This document shows positions 8,495 through 18,547 of a stretch of DNA of 61,712 nucleotides, piece after piece. The notes beneath the pieces are model-generated. The model was given only the letters and a program-made list of their open reading frames with translations. It had not been told where the DNA came from and ran no database searches. This DNA is from Gammaproteobacteria bacterium (lineage in GTDB: Bacteria; Pseudomonadota; Gammaproteobacteria; SZUA-152): the NCBI GenBank assembly GCA_021648485.1, contig JAKISS010000011.1, forward strand, positions 1-61,712, in the 5' to 3' direction. A program made the position numbers and the translations under genes. Position 1 is the first letter of the stretch; every line of letters starts with the position of its first letter.

Positions 8495-8952
8495 CAACAC
8501 GCCATAACATACTGCAAAATTTCCACCACCTGCTCCGGTGTCTGGCATACGGCATTGGCCGCAGCATCCACCTCTTTGAGCGCGTGATTTATTTCAGGAT
8601 CATGCAGGGTAATGATTGATTTACCCAGTGCTGCCGCAAATCCGGCATCAAAGGCGGCATTCCATTGACGATATTTATCCCCAAAACGCACCACCACAAT
8701 ATCAGCGTTTTCGATCAGAGTGCGGGTACGAATGGCATTCATTCGCGCACCTTTTTGATCATGCCAAAAATTGTTTTCTTCTGCGCCAAGAATCTCTACG
8801 CCGCAATCATCACTTTTGGCATGATCCGTCACTGGCGCAACAAATGACACATTCAGATTCGCTTGTTGTGCGCCATTCTGAATGCGTTCACGCCAGTCAC
8901 TGTGGATTTCACCGGAAAGATAGACTATCCATTGCTTTTGCTGATTCGTCAT
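8494..8952 (-). CDS. ytoQ: YtoQ-family protein
   Basis: 152 residues opening with WIVYLSGEIHSDWRERI, the YtoQ signature, and a later ENADIVVVRFGDKYRQWN. The family belongs to the nucleoside 2-deoxyribosyltransferase-like fold but its reaction is unknown. The gene begins two bases after the thiC stop and overlaps the next gene by one base, so it sits in the thiamine-regulated operon. A link to pyrimidine or thiamine salvage is inference from position. Confidence 0.88.
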   Translation of the reverse strand: MTNQQKQWIVYLSGEIHSDWRERIQNGAQQANLNVSFVAPVTDHAKSDDCGVEILGAEENNFWHDQKGARMNAIRTRTLIENADIVVVRFGDKYRQWNAAFDAGFAAALGKSIITLHDPEINHALKEVDAAANAVCQTPEQVVEILQYVMAC

Positions 8953-8954
8953 GG

Positions 8955-10862
<1,908 letters not shown>

Positions 10863-10921
10863 TCACATCAAATAAACATCAATCAAAAAAACGACGGGGA
10901 TGCAGAGCAAAACGACGAGGC

Positions 10922-11046
10922 GCATGACTTGCTTCCCTACGCCGGTACAAACCGGATCAGGTTCAAAGGGTTAATCTCAGTTTTGTGCTGATAACAATTG
11001 CAATTTGCAAACTGCAATTTGCAAGCTGCACAAAACACCCCTAGCT
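10922..11046 (-). promoter_or_regulatory. TPP riboswitch (THI box) upstream of thiC
   Basis: On the minus strand the core elements appear in order: GGGGTG, CTGAGATTAACCC, TTTGAACCTGATC and CGTAGGGAAGCAAG. The P3 arm is enlarged: GTTTTGTGC pairs with GCACAAAAC (9 bp) and encloses about 39 nt containing two copies of TTGCAAATTGCA. TPP binding would lower expression of the thiC operon; the mechanism (terminator or ribosome-site masking) is not clear from the sequence. Confidence 0.95.
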
Positions 11047-11287
11047 CAGAAGGTCACAGTATACCGGCATTTGACACTCATCGCCCAGCAGAAGTGCCAG
11101 CAAACTGATAATTGAGTTGCGCCCCCTGAATACGGCAAAAATTAATTCAGGTGATACAACCACTTGCTTGGCATTGACCAAACAATAGCATTAGAATGGC
11201 CTCGTCAAAAACTGTGGATTTCATACACTGAAAAACCAGTTTAAAATTTACGGATCAAATTCATAAACAATACGGAGTAAGAAAAGT

Positions 11288-12676
11288 ATGCTAAACCGTT
11301 ATGGCTTAACCACAATCGTGCTAGGCACTGTACTGACTATCAACACAGCAACCCATGCAGGAGAAAACGAAGCTAATGAAGGACGGTGGTATATCAGTCC
11401 ATCAATCAACTATATTTTCGCTGACGATGATCGTGCCGCAGATAACGACATTGGCCTGCAACTCGGCTTGGGCAAAGAGGTCTCAAAAAGCTGGAATATT
11501 GAATTAAATCTCTTGTCCGACCAACTTGACTTTGAAACAGGCTCAGGCAAATTCAAACAATATGGCCTGAGTGTAGATGCCTTGTATTTCCCTGATCGTA
11601 GCAGCCGTATTGCACCTTATGGCCTGCTTGGCCTGGGCGCTTTGCGCACCAAAGTACCGGGAAACCGCAGCACTGATCCTATTGCTGAAATTGGTGTCGG
11701 CATCATGAGTCATCTGGATGACACTGATATGGCACTGCGCGCCGAAATTCGTTATCGCTATAACGATGACGATAGCAGCATCCCCACGGAAGATAACTTC
11801 GGTGACTGGATAGTGGGCCTCGGGCTAGCCATTCCTTTCGGTGGCAGCACCACTCCAGCACCCGTCGTCGCCATTGACGATGATAAAGATGGCATCGACA
11901 ATGATACAGACCGTTGTGCCAATACGGTTCCGGGAGCCACCGTTGATGCCCTTGGCTGTGAACTGGACAACGATAAAGACGGCGTTAAAAACAGCGCCGA
12001 CAGCTGCCCCGATACTGTACAAGGCACCATCGTCGATGCTCGCGGCTGCAAACAGAACATGGACAGTGACAACGATGGTATCAAAAACAGCGCTGACCGT
12101 TGTCCCAATACCGTGCAAGGCAGCAAAGTTGACGCACAAGGTTGTGAATTAGACAGTGACAACGATGGCGTCAAAAACAGCGCCGACAGCTGCCCCGATA
12201 CGGTTCCGAATGCCGGAGTAGATGCTCAGGGTTGCGAGCGGGATGATGACAATGACGGCATTAAAAACAGTGCCGACAACTGTCCTGATACTGCGCAGAA
12301 CGCCAAAACCGATAACCAAGGCTGCGAACTGAAAGAGATCATCACTCTTAAAGGCGTCACCTTTGCCAACAACTCAGCAGTGTTGACTGGAAACTCCGTA
12401 GAAGTGCTGGATGAAGCCGCTGCCACCCTGCGTCGCAATGCAGACCTCAACATTGAAGTTGCCGGTTATACGGACAATAGAGGTTCAGCCACTTACAACG
12501 TCCGTCTCTCACAAAAACGATCCGAGACTGTTCGCGACTATCTGGTTACGCAAGGCGTTTCAGCCGACATGTTAAGTGCCAAAGGTTACGGCCCGGAAAA
12601 CCCGCTTGCCGATAATGCCACTGCGGACGGTCGTGCAGCCAACCGGCGCGTCGAGTTGCGCATCCTGAAACACTAA
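11288..12676 (+). CDS. OmpA-family outer-membrane protein with thrombospondin type-3 repeats
   Basis: 462 residues. A signal peptide (cleaved near THA-GE, about 24) precedes an eight-strand OmpA-type beta barrel (about 30-190). Five calcium-binding TSP3-type repeats follow (about 195-345), each with DxDxDGxxNxxDxCPxT and a conserved Cys pair, like OprF. The C-terminal OmpA domain (about 350-462) has the peptidoglycan-binding NIEVAGYTDNRGSATYN and GRAANRRVEL. It anchors the outer membrane to the cell wall. Monocistronic, with a stem-loop after it. Confidence 0.95.
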   Translation: MLNRYGLTTIVLGTVLTINTATHAGENEANEGRWYISPSINYIFADDDRAADNDIGLQLGLGKEVSKSWNIELNLLSDQLDFETGSGKFKQYGLSVDALYFPDRSSRIAPYGLLGLGALRTKVPGNRSTDPIAEIGVGIMSHLDDTDMALRAEIRYRYNDDDSSIPTEDNFGDWIVGLGLAIPFGGSTTPAPVVAIDDDKDGIDNDTDRCANTVPGATVDALGCELDNDKDGVKNSADSCPDTVQGTIVDARGCKQNMDSDNDGIKNSADRCPNTVQGSKVDAQGCELDSDNDGVKNSADSCPDTVPNAGVDAQGCERDDDNDGIKNSADNCPDTAQNAKTDNQGCELKEIITLKGVTFANNSAVLTGNSVEVLDEAAATLRRNADLNIEVAGYTDNRGSATYNVRLSQKRSETVRDYLVTQGVSADMLSAKGYGPENPLADNATADGRAANRRVELRILKH

Positions 12677-12686
12677 AGCAGCAACC

Positions 12687-12732
12687 TGTCCATGCAGCAC
12701 ATACGATACAACCGTCATGTGCTACATGGACA
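12687..12732. terminator. Stem-loop between ompA and mscS
   Basis: TGTCCATG (12687-12694) pairs with CATGGACA (12725-12732), and inside it GCACAT pairs with ATGTGC. There is no proper U-run after it, so it could be a processing or stability element rather than a terminator. Confidence 0.5.
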
Positions 12733-12762
12733 CATTAAAAAATCAAAAAACAGGAGAGTAGT

Positions 12763-13584
12763 ATGGACATCCTAAATGGTGTAGACAGCAACATGATCAA
12801 TGAATATGTCATCCCCTGGTCAATCAATCTTATTTCCGCCCTGATTGTTTTCATCATCGGGCGCTGGGTTGCAAAACTGATTGTCAAAGGCATGAAGCGT
12901 GTACTTGAAAAGGCCGGGGTAGAAGCAACGCTGAGCAACTTCCTGGGCAACATCGTTTATGCCGCCTTATTAATTGCAGTCATTATCGCCGCACTTAATC
13001 AACTGGGCGTAGACACCACATCGGTGCTTGCCGTATTCGCCACCGCCGGTCTGGCCATTGGCCTGGCGCTAAAAGACTCACTCGGCAACTTTGCAGCAGG
13101 GGTTATGTTAATCCTCTTCAAACCCTTCAAAAACGGTGATTTTGTTGAGGCAGGCGGTTCAGCCGGTGTCATCGAAAGCATCACGGTGTTCAACACCGTA
13201 ATGCGCACAGGTGATAACCGCGAAGTCATCATACCCAATGGGCAGATTTATGCGGGCACGATTATTAACGTGAGCGCGCGTGACACCCGTCGTGTCGATC
13301 TGGTCTTCGGCATTGGTTATGACGACAACATCAAAGAGGCCAAAAAAATCATTGAGCAGGTATTGGCCGCCGACGAGCGTATTCTCAAAGACCCGGCACC
13401 GCTGATCGCCGTTGGTGAACTGGCAGACAGCAGCGTCAACCTCAATGTCCGTCCCTGGGTAAAAAGTGGTGACTACTGGGGTGTTTACTTCAGTCTGCTG
13501 GAAAATGTCAAAGAAGCCTTCGATGCCAAAGGCATCAGCATTCCTTACCCGCAAATGGATGTACATAATCCCAAAGCCGCCTGA
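12763..13584 (+). CDS. mscS: Small-conductance mechanosensitive channel MscS
   Basis: 273 residues, close to E. coli MscS in size and layout: three N-terminal transmembrane helices (about 15-110), pore helix with alternating Gly/Ala (VFATAGLAIGLALKDSLGNF, about 90-110), the beta domain (FKNGDFVEAGGSAGVIESI) and the alpha-beta C-terminal domain ending IPYPQMDVH. It releases solutes on hypo-osmotic shock. Good ribosome site (CAGGAGAG) before ATG 12763. A longer paralogue lies at 4826-5908. Confidence 0.96.
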   Translation: MDILNGVDSNMINEYVIPWSINLISALIVFIIGRWVAKLIVKGMKRVLEKAGVEATLSNFLGNIVYAALLIAVIIAALNQLGVDTTSVLAVFATAGLAIGLALKDSLGNFAAGVMLILFKPFKNGDFVEAGGSAGVIESITVFNTVMRTGDNREVIIPNGQIYAGTIINVSARDTRRVDLVFGIGYDDNIKEAKKIIEQVLAADERILKDPAPLIAVGELADSSVNLNVRPWVKSGDYWGVYFSLLENVKEAFDAKGISIPYPQMDVHNPKAA

Positions 13585-13603
13585 CTTCAGGCTCATGTAA
13601 AAC

Positions 13604-13638
13604 AAAGCCAACCCGTTGCATGCGGGTTGGCTTTTTTT
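13604..13638 (+). terminator. Intrinsic terminator after mscS
   Basis: GCCAACCCG (13607-13615) pairs with CGGGTTGGC (13623-13631), flanked by AAA and a seven-T run. Strong and potentially bidirectional; it marks the left edge of the defence island. Confidence 0.93.
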
Positions 13639-13913
13639 GGGCGGAAATAAAGGGTATTCATTAAATAAAGCCGGGAATACAACACATTATATCCAGTGCC
13701 TGTTCCACATTTTTCACCTGGCATAGATATTAAAATACGACAAAAGAAAGACCCTTTTGTTTGGAGCTAGTCAACTTTCCTGTTTCTCGAAAGCGGAGTA
13801 TTTCTACAGCGAAATACAAAATCTGCACCTTTGTCAAATACTACTACCCAACGATACTTTACAGAAAAAAACAAGACGATAAAAAAAGCGTTGTCACATT
13901 ATGGCTTTGATAG

Positions 13914-14079
13914 ATATGCCCGTAGCGTTTGAGATTCAGGCGTTCAGTGTGCGTCATATTCATTTCATAGCAAGGCGAAATAACGAGTAATAGCCGATCT
14001 ATTGTGAGGAATTTCAACGCAGCCATGGAATGAAGAGGGCGTGCAATGAGCGTCTGAATTTCAATCGCTACGGGTATAT
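13914..14079. repeat. Long palindromic repeat, copy A
   Basis: A 166-bp imperfect palindrome from ATATGCCCGTAG to CTACGGGTATAT. Its core (GCAAGGCG, AGTAATAGC, ATTGTGAGG, CAACGCAGCC) matches the core of the repeat at 52999-53114. It lies directly after the stop of the CapP-like gene and fills most of the 13639-14089 gap; nothing else supportable was seen there. Confidence 0.75.
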
Positions 14080-14089
14080 CTAGAAAAAA

Positions 14090-14929
14090 TCAGCATTCTT
14101 TTTCTTCTAGTTCATCTTCAAAATAAAGCATTGTGGCAACATATCCATTTTGCATGACATAGACTTCTTCAATAATATCTTCAGGTGTAAGGAAGTATTT
14201 GTCATCTCCAATCCAGGTGCTACTTAACGCGCTGCCTGAATAGGTTGAATTTTCGGGACTATTACTCGCTTTTCTGATGGAGCTGCCTGATGGTACAGGA
14301 TCATTCTTCCCTGGGGTTATCCAGAAAGGGAACTCGGTACTCTTACAGCTGTAGCGAACAATATTGTTGAGACTGAATACAACAGCAACTGGCTCGTCAT
14401 GTAGCCTACAGTATCTTTGAGCACCGGCCTCGAAACTGACATCAAAATCATTCGCCTGTGCAATTAAACAATCCATGGATGGCGAATTGTTATAACCTTT
14501 GTAACTTCTGAAATGTTTCTGCGGCATTAATATTTCAGCAGAAAACTGATTGGCTTCAAGCTCAATCTTTTGCTTGCTTGATAAGTTCTTACTTTCTTTA
14601 GTTATCAGGTCATCTATTCCGCATTGCATCTTATGCCCATGCCTGGGAAGCATGTAATGGCCTAACTCATGTCCAAGAGAGAATCTTTGTCGATGATGCC
14701 TTGAGTTTGAATTAATAAGAATGGCACCTTTTGTTTTCTCTTTATCCGCTAGTAGAGCGCCCTCAAAACCATCTAACGTTGTGTACTCAATTTTGTTGAT
14801 GCCAACAGCAGCAGCAATATCTTCTAATGGTACGGGGATAGGTAAATCAGGTATTTGTGATGTAATTTCATCAACAATTTGCTTAGGTTTTACCAGGTCG
14901 GCAAACTCAATAAGGTCAAGTTCAATCAT
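14090..14929 (-). CDS. capP: ImmA/IrrE (COG2856) metallopeptidase, CapP-like
   Basis: 279 residues. The zinc peptidase motif HELGH is at 87-91, with the third ligand in the IELEANQFSAEILMP segment (E125). A cysteine at 103 could act as an inhibitory switch (inference). Overlapping by 8 bp with the HTH gene upstream and divergent from a CBASS operon, it matches the CapP of CapH/CapP pairs, in which the protease, activated by single-stranded DNA after damage, cuts the CapH repressor. It could alternatively be a prophage-type ImmA; no phage genes are near. AT-rich compared with flanking housekeeping genes. Confidence 0.87.
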   Translation of the reverse strand: MIELDLIEFADLVKPKQIVDEITSQIPDLPIPVPLEDIAAAVGINKIEYTTLDGFEGALLADKEKTKGAILINSNSRHHRQRFSLGHELGHYMLPRHGHKMQCGIDDLITKESKNLSSKQKIELEANQFSAEILMPQKHFRSYKGYNNSPSMDCLIAQANDFDVSFEAGAQRYCRLHDEPVAVVFSLNNIVRYSCKSTEFPFWITPGKNDPVPSGSSIRKASNSPENSTYSGSALSSTWIGDDKYFLTPEDIIEEVYVMQNGYVATMLYFEDELEEKEC

Positions 14930-15248
14930 CTTTATCCGTGTTTCTGATGTGCACTGCTAATTCAAGCATTTTTTGAAGGTCGTTGACGGAGAACCCCTTT
15001 TCTTCGGCCTCTCTGGCAAATGCCAGATATTCCGCATCTTCCTCTTTTGCTCCTGTACCCGCTAGGTAATCAACGGTGACACCAAAATAGCTCGCCAATT
15101 TGCTTATCAGTTCGAGTGACGGGTTTTTGGTTGTTCCTCTCTCAAGCTCCCAAATGTGTGGTTTTGATGCCTCTACAGCATCTGCAACTGCTTGTAATGA
15201 AACGCCTTTATTTAGGCGAAGCTCTTTTAAACGGGCTCCAAGTGACAT
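14922..15248 (-). CDS. capH: XRE-family HTH repressor, CapH-like
   Basis: 108 residues. Residues about 5-65 form a classic helix-turn-helix (LGARLKELRLNKGVSLQAVADAV, then IWELERGTTKNPSLELISKLA). The C-terminal part is a short helical region (EEDAEYLAFAREAEEKGFSV) that could dimerise and be the cleavage site. Good ribosome site TGAGG before ATG 15248. Its start faces the CBASS genes across a shared intergenic region, as expected of a repressor of that operon. The functional assignment is inferred from context. Confidence 0.87.
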   Translation of the reverse strand: MSLGARLKELRLNKGVSLQAVADAVEASKPHIWELERGTTKNPSLELISKLASYFGVTVDYLAGTGAKEEDAEYLAFAREAEEKGFSVNDLQKMLELAVHIRNTDKDD

Positions 15249-15281
15249 TTTTTACCTCACATATTATCGGGTGCATATGAC

Positions 15282-15456
15282 CCTAAATTAATCAGTTAAA
15301 CCTACTGCGAACACCTAATGCACAGAATCTAAAGTGTTTTTCAGAACATGTTGAACTCACCGTATGGGTGATACGCTTTCGTCCAAAATAACCTGAAAAA
15401 CGCTTTATCTTCCGCACCTTAGTCGCTCTCGCTACGGTTTAACTGATTAATTTAGG
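15282..15456 (-). mobile_element. MITE copy 3 (complete, inverted)
   Basis: 175 bp, identical to copy 2 when reverse complemented. Flanks are ATGAC (15277-15281) and ATGAT (15457-15461), a 5-bp target duplication with one change. It sits between capH and the CBASS operon, lengthening their shared promoter region by 175 bp, and could alter their joint regulation. Confidence 0.92.
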
Positions 15457-15488
15457 ATGATACATCTAACAGCCTAGTACGGATAGAC

Positions 15489-15518
15489 TTGACGTCAATG
15501 CCATGTATGGACTAATCT
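15489..15518 (+). promoter_or_regulatory. Candidate promoter and operator of the CBASS operon
   Basis: TTGACG (15489-15494), 18-bp spacer, TAATCT (15513-15518) make a plausible sigma-70 promoter. The -35 box is part of a perfect palindrome TTGACGTCAA (15489-15498), a possible repressor-binding site for the adjacent HTH protein. This is pattern-based only. Confidence 0.4.
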
Positions 15519-15559
15519 AACGCCCGTGTACCTATGTAATTATACTAAAGGTGAATTTT

Positions 15560-15784
15560 ATGAGTTCAAATAATCAGCATGTTGTTCCACATAAGAGTGG
15601 TTGGGCAGTAAAGGGTGAGGGTAACCAAAAGGCTTCATCTGTCCACAGTACGCAAAAATCTGCGATTGATACCGCAAGATCAATTTCAAAAAACCAGGGG
15701 TCTGAATTATTTATTCACGGGAAAAACGGCCAAATTCGCGCCAGAGATAGTCATGGCAAAGACCCATATCCCCCAAAAGGATGA
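15560..15784 (+). CDS. DUF2188 small protein at the head of the CBASS operon
   Basis: 74 residues from ATG 15560 (a GTG at 15551 is in frame, but AAAGGTG suits 15560). It carries the DUF2188 pattern: HVVPHKSGWAVKGEGNQKA, then TQKSAIDTAR and ELFIHGKNGQIRARDSHGKD. The function of DUF2188 is unknown. It ends 6 bp before the patatin start on the same strand, so co-transcription is very likely. Whether it is a CBASS component or a passenger cannot be told. I do not know of DUF2188 as an established CBASS part. Confidence 0.88.
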   Translation: MSSNNQHVVPHKSGWAVKGEGNQKASSVHSTQKSAIDTARSISKNQGSELFIHGKNGQIRARDSHGKDPYPPKG

Positions 15785-15790
15785 TTTCAA

Positions 15791-16882
15791 TTGACGGTTA
15801 ATAACAGACCAGAAAAGCATGGTAGTAATAAATACCGTGTTTTAAGCATTGATGGTGGTGGTATGCGCGGCCTATACAGCTGCGCATACCTACAGGGTAT
15901 GACGGACACTGGAAAGGCTAAATATGATGCTGAACTGGATGACTTTGGCAACAAGTTTGACCTGATTGTCGGTACGAGCACAGGCGCAATACTAGGAGCG
16001 GGGTTAGCGGCAGGCATCCCCTTATCTGGTATATGTAATTTATACACAGAATGTGGGCCAAAGATTTTCCCAAAAAAACTGCCTGACCAACCTTCAAAAT
16101 TAGTTTTTCATCCACGTTCAAAATTGAATAAGAGCGGTGATGCTGCACTAAGAAAGGCACTGGACAGTCAATTTAATGATTTAACACTCGGTCAGTTACA
16201 TCAAAATAGACAGATTGGTCTTGTCATTACGTCTGTGAATTGTGCAACACATCGGGCGTATGTGTTCAAAACACCTCATGATAAAACCTCCAATCATCGT
16301 GACGATGATATAACGCTGGTTGATGCCTGCCTTGCCAGCTCTGCTGCACCAATTTATCGATCAATTGCTGTTATCAGCCAGGAAGACGCACTCTTAGATA
16401 ATTCTATGTTTATCGATGGGGGGCTGTGGGCAAATAACCCCGTTTTGGTTGCTCTTATCGAAGCGCTTCGTAATACAGATGACGATCAAGAAATAGAAAT
16501 ATTTTGCCTGGGTACATCACCCGCACCTACTGGAAGTGTGCTTGACCAAGATAGCCCGCATTGGGGGTTACTTAAATGGCAGTTTGGCGGTCGGGCAATC
16601 GAATATGCAATGGACTCACAATTTCAAGTTTATGACGATATGGCCGGGATGCTTCTGAGTCATATTCACAGGGACGTCAGCATTACAAGATTTCCACAAC
16701 CTGTTCCATCAGCTGATCAGGCACCTCTACTCGCACTAGATGATGCATCACAAAAGGCTATGACCCTGCTCAAACAGTTAGCTGCAAGAGCTGTTGATGA
16801 AACGAATCAATTGATAAATACGGGGAGTGAAAAGGGGAAGCGGATAGCCGCTTTATTTGGTGATGAGAGTGAAGGTGATTGA
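15791..16882 (+). CDS. capV: Patatin-like phospholipase, CapV-type CBASS effector
   Basis: 363 residues with all patatin motifs: the oxyanion loop DGGGMRG (21-27), nucleophile elbow GTSTG with Ser63, and DGG with Asp209, giving the Ser-Asp dyad. CapV proteins are activated by a cyclic nucleotide from the partner CD-NTase and degrade the inner membrane, killing the infected cell. Start is TTG 15791, six bases after the DUF2188 stop; AAGGATG lies upstream. The CD-NTase gene follows after 11 bp. No signal peptide, as expected for a cytosolic effector. Confidence 0.93.
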   Translation: MTVNNRPEKHGSNKYRVLSIDGGGMRGLYSCAYLQGMTDTGKAKYDAELDDFGNKFDLIVGTSTGAILGAGLAAGIPLSGICNLYTECGPKIFPKKLPDQPSKLVFHPRSKLNKSGDAALRKALDSQFNDLTLGQLHQNRQIGLVITSVNCATHRAYVFKTPHDKTSNHRDDDITLVDACLASSAAPIYRSIAVISQEDALLDNSMFIDGGLWANNPVLVALIEALRNTDDDQEIEIFCLGTSPAPTGSVLDQDSPHWGLLKWQFGGRAIEYAMDSQFQVYDDMAGMLLSHIHRDVSITRFPQPVPSADQAPLLALDDASQKAMTLLKQLAARAVDETNQLINTGSEKGKRIAALFGDESEGD

Positions 16883-16893
16883 GGTAATAAGCC

Positions 16894-18408
16894 ATGTTCG
16901 ATTGTAGTAAGGAAATAATCAGATTTTTTAATAATGAGGTTGCGCTAAGCAAGCCTGAACAAAATGAAATGAGATCAAGGCGTAATGCTAATCGAAATCG
17001 GTTAGAAAAGGGTCTTGAAAAAAATGAAAAACCATTGCCTGAAGAGCATGTGCCTCAAGGTTCGTATGCTATGCGTACAATGGTTAAGGATGAAAACAAT
17101 GATTATGACATTGATGACGGTGTCGTATTCAATCAAGACAATTTAGTTGGCGCGCAAGGCGCAGAGATGTCAGCTCTTAGTGTGCGCAAAATGGTGCGAG
17201 ACGCACTGGATGATGGCTCATTTAGTAAGTCGCCAGAGGTTCGTACAAACTGTGTGCGTGTATATTATACAGCAGGTTACCACGTTGATGTGCCTGCATA
17301 TCGAAGATTAGATGATGATACCTTGGAGTTAGCAAGTGCGGACTGGAAAGGCAGCAGTCCTACAGAAGTAACTGAGTGGTATAACAATGCAGTAATAGAA
17401 AAAAGCCCTGAGGGGAATAATGGAAAGCAAATGCGCCGCGTTACCAGACTGCTGAAGTTTTACAAGCAAAGTCGTGGTAGCTGGAAGCCGTTAATGCCGA
17501 GTGGTTTTGAAATTTCTGTATTGGTAGATGAATGTTACATCGCAGACTCCGAAAGAGAAGATGTATCTCTGTATGAAACAATGCTGGAAATTCAAGAGCG
17601 GCTGGAATGTGATCTTGAAGTTGAGCATCCCACACGCGATGAAATGCTAACTGATGGTGCAGATGATGCCAATACACGGCTGTTAAAAGAAAAGCTAACC
17701 GAAGCTGTTAATACTTTACAAGTATTGTTCAAATCTTCTTGTACCCGCCTTGATGCTCTGCGCGCCTGGAATTGTGTGTTCAAGCATGAATATTGGAAGG
17801 ATTTGATTGTAGAGGAGGAAGAGTCTGAAAAACAAAAACGCAAGGAAGAGAAAGCTGCGTTGCTTCGGGAAGGAAATGCAGGGTTAAAAATCGCCGCAGG
17901 CATAATTGGTATTGGCGCTGCTGTTGCAGTTGGTTCGGCAATAGCGAAATCTGTAAAAGAGACACGGTCATATGGCAGCAAAAAAAGTAAACGTTATGGT
18001 GGGCCTTGGTACAGCAGTTATCGCGAGTTAATGATATTCGAGCGGAGTGCCAGGGAGCAGTTTCCTTCGTTAAAGGCATCAAATAAACGCTCGGGGCGTA
18101 GAATGTGGAGGGAGTATAATTTGACGATAGATGTGCCTGAATATGAATCACGTCAAGTTGTTATTCAGATGAAGCCTGGTTGCGGCAGTGCACCGAAGGT
18201 TGCAACTGATGGCCCTACAAGCTCGCCACATCGTTATGACGAAGATGGCGGTGAATTGTGTATGTGGTACCCCAAGGACCCTAGAAAGAACAGATGGATA
18301 TTTACAGATGGCCTATTGCTACTACTTGTTTTGATACAGTTCCACCTGTTTCGTGAAGCATGGTGGCGCGAAACGGGGGAGTGGCTTGGCCCTGAAGTAG
18401 CACATTAA
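16894..18408 (+). CDS. CD-NTase (cGAS/DncV-like) apparently fused to an E2-like domain
   Basis: 504 residues. The N-terminal nucleotidyltransferase has QGSYAMRT (55-62), the metal-binding DYDIDDG (70-76, Asp72 and Asp74) and a third acidic position in HVDVP (Asp132), so it should be active in making a nucleotide messenger for the adjacent patatin. The nucleotidyltransferase region runs to about 305. Then come a charged linker (307-325), a glycine/alanine-rich hydrophobic stretch (329-352) and a C-terminal domain (about 370-504) with the layout of CBASS E2 (UBC-fold) proteins: a helix, beta strands, PHRY (445-448), LCMWYP with candidate catalytic Cys456, and TGEWLGPEVAH at the end. In described E2-containing CBASS the E2 is a separate gene; here no stop or frameshift separates the parts. 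E2 assignment is by motif memory, not search. Confidence 0.9.
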   Translation: MFDCSKEIIRFFNNEVALSKPEQNEMRSRRNANRNRLEKGLEKNEKPLPEEHVPQGSYAMRTMVKDENNDYDIDDGVVFNQDNLVGAQGAEMSALSVRKMVRDALDDGSFSKSPEVRTNCVRVYYTAGYHVDVPAYRRLDDDTLELASADWKGSSPTEVTEWYNNAVIEKSPEGNNGKQMRRVTRLLKFYKQSRGSWKPLMPSGFEISVLVDECYIADSEREDVSLYETMLEIQERLECDLEVEHPTRDEMLTDGADDANTRLLKEKLTEAVNTLQVLFKSSCTRLDALRAWNCVFKHEYWKDLIVEEEESEKQKRKEEKAALLREGNAGLKIAAGIIGIGAAVAVGSAIAKSVKETRSYGSKKSKRYGGPWYSSYRELMIFERSAREQFPSLKASNKRSGRRMWREYNLTIDVPEYESRQVVIQMKPGCGSAPKVATDGPTSSPHRYDEDGGELCMWYPKDPRKNRWIFTDGLLLLLVLIQFHLFREAWWRETGEWLGPEVAH

Positions 18409-18501
18409 TACGATAGACTGACAAGTTGTCGCAGAATCGCTTTGGGATGAGGTGTAGATTGGTAGTCTGAAAAACTACATTTACTTGATTTCACCAAAGA
18501 T

Positions 18502-18547
18502 CAGACATATTGTCACCATATATCAATAAGTGGTTACAATATGTCTG
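18502..18547. promoter_or_regulatory. Palindromic operator overlapping the abiEi start
   Basis: CAGACATATTGTCACC (18502-18517) is the inverted copy of GGTTACAATATGTCTG (18532-18547) with one mismatch. The right arm includes the abiEi ATG at 18541. AbiEi antitoxins are known to bind inverted repeats and repress their own operon, so this is the likely autoregulatory site. Occupancy could also block ribosome access only indirectly, through transcription. Confidence 0.75.
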
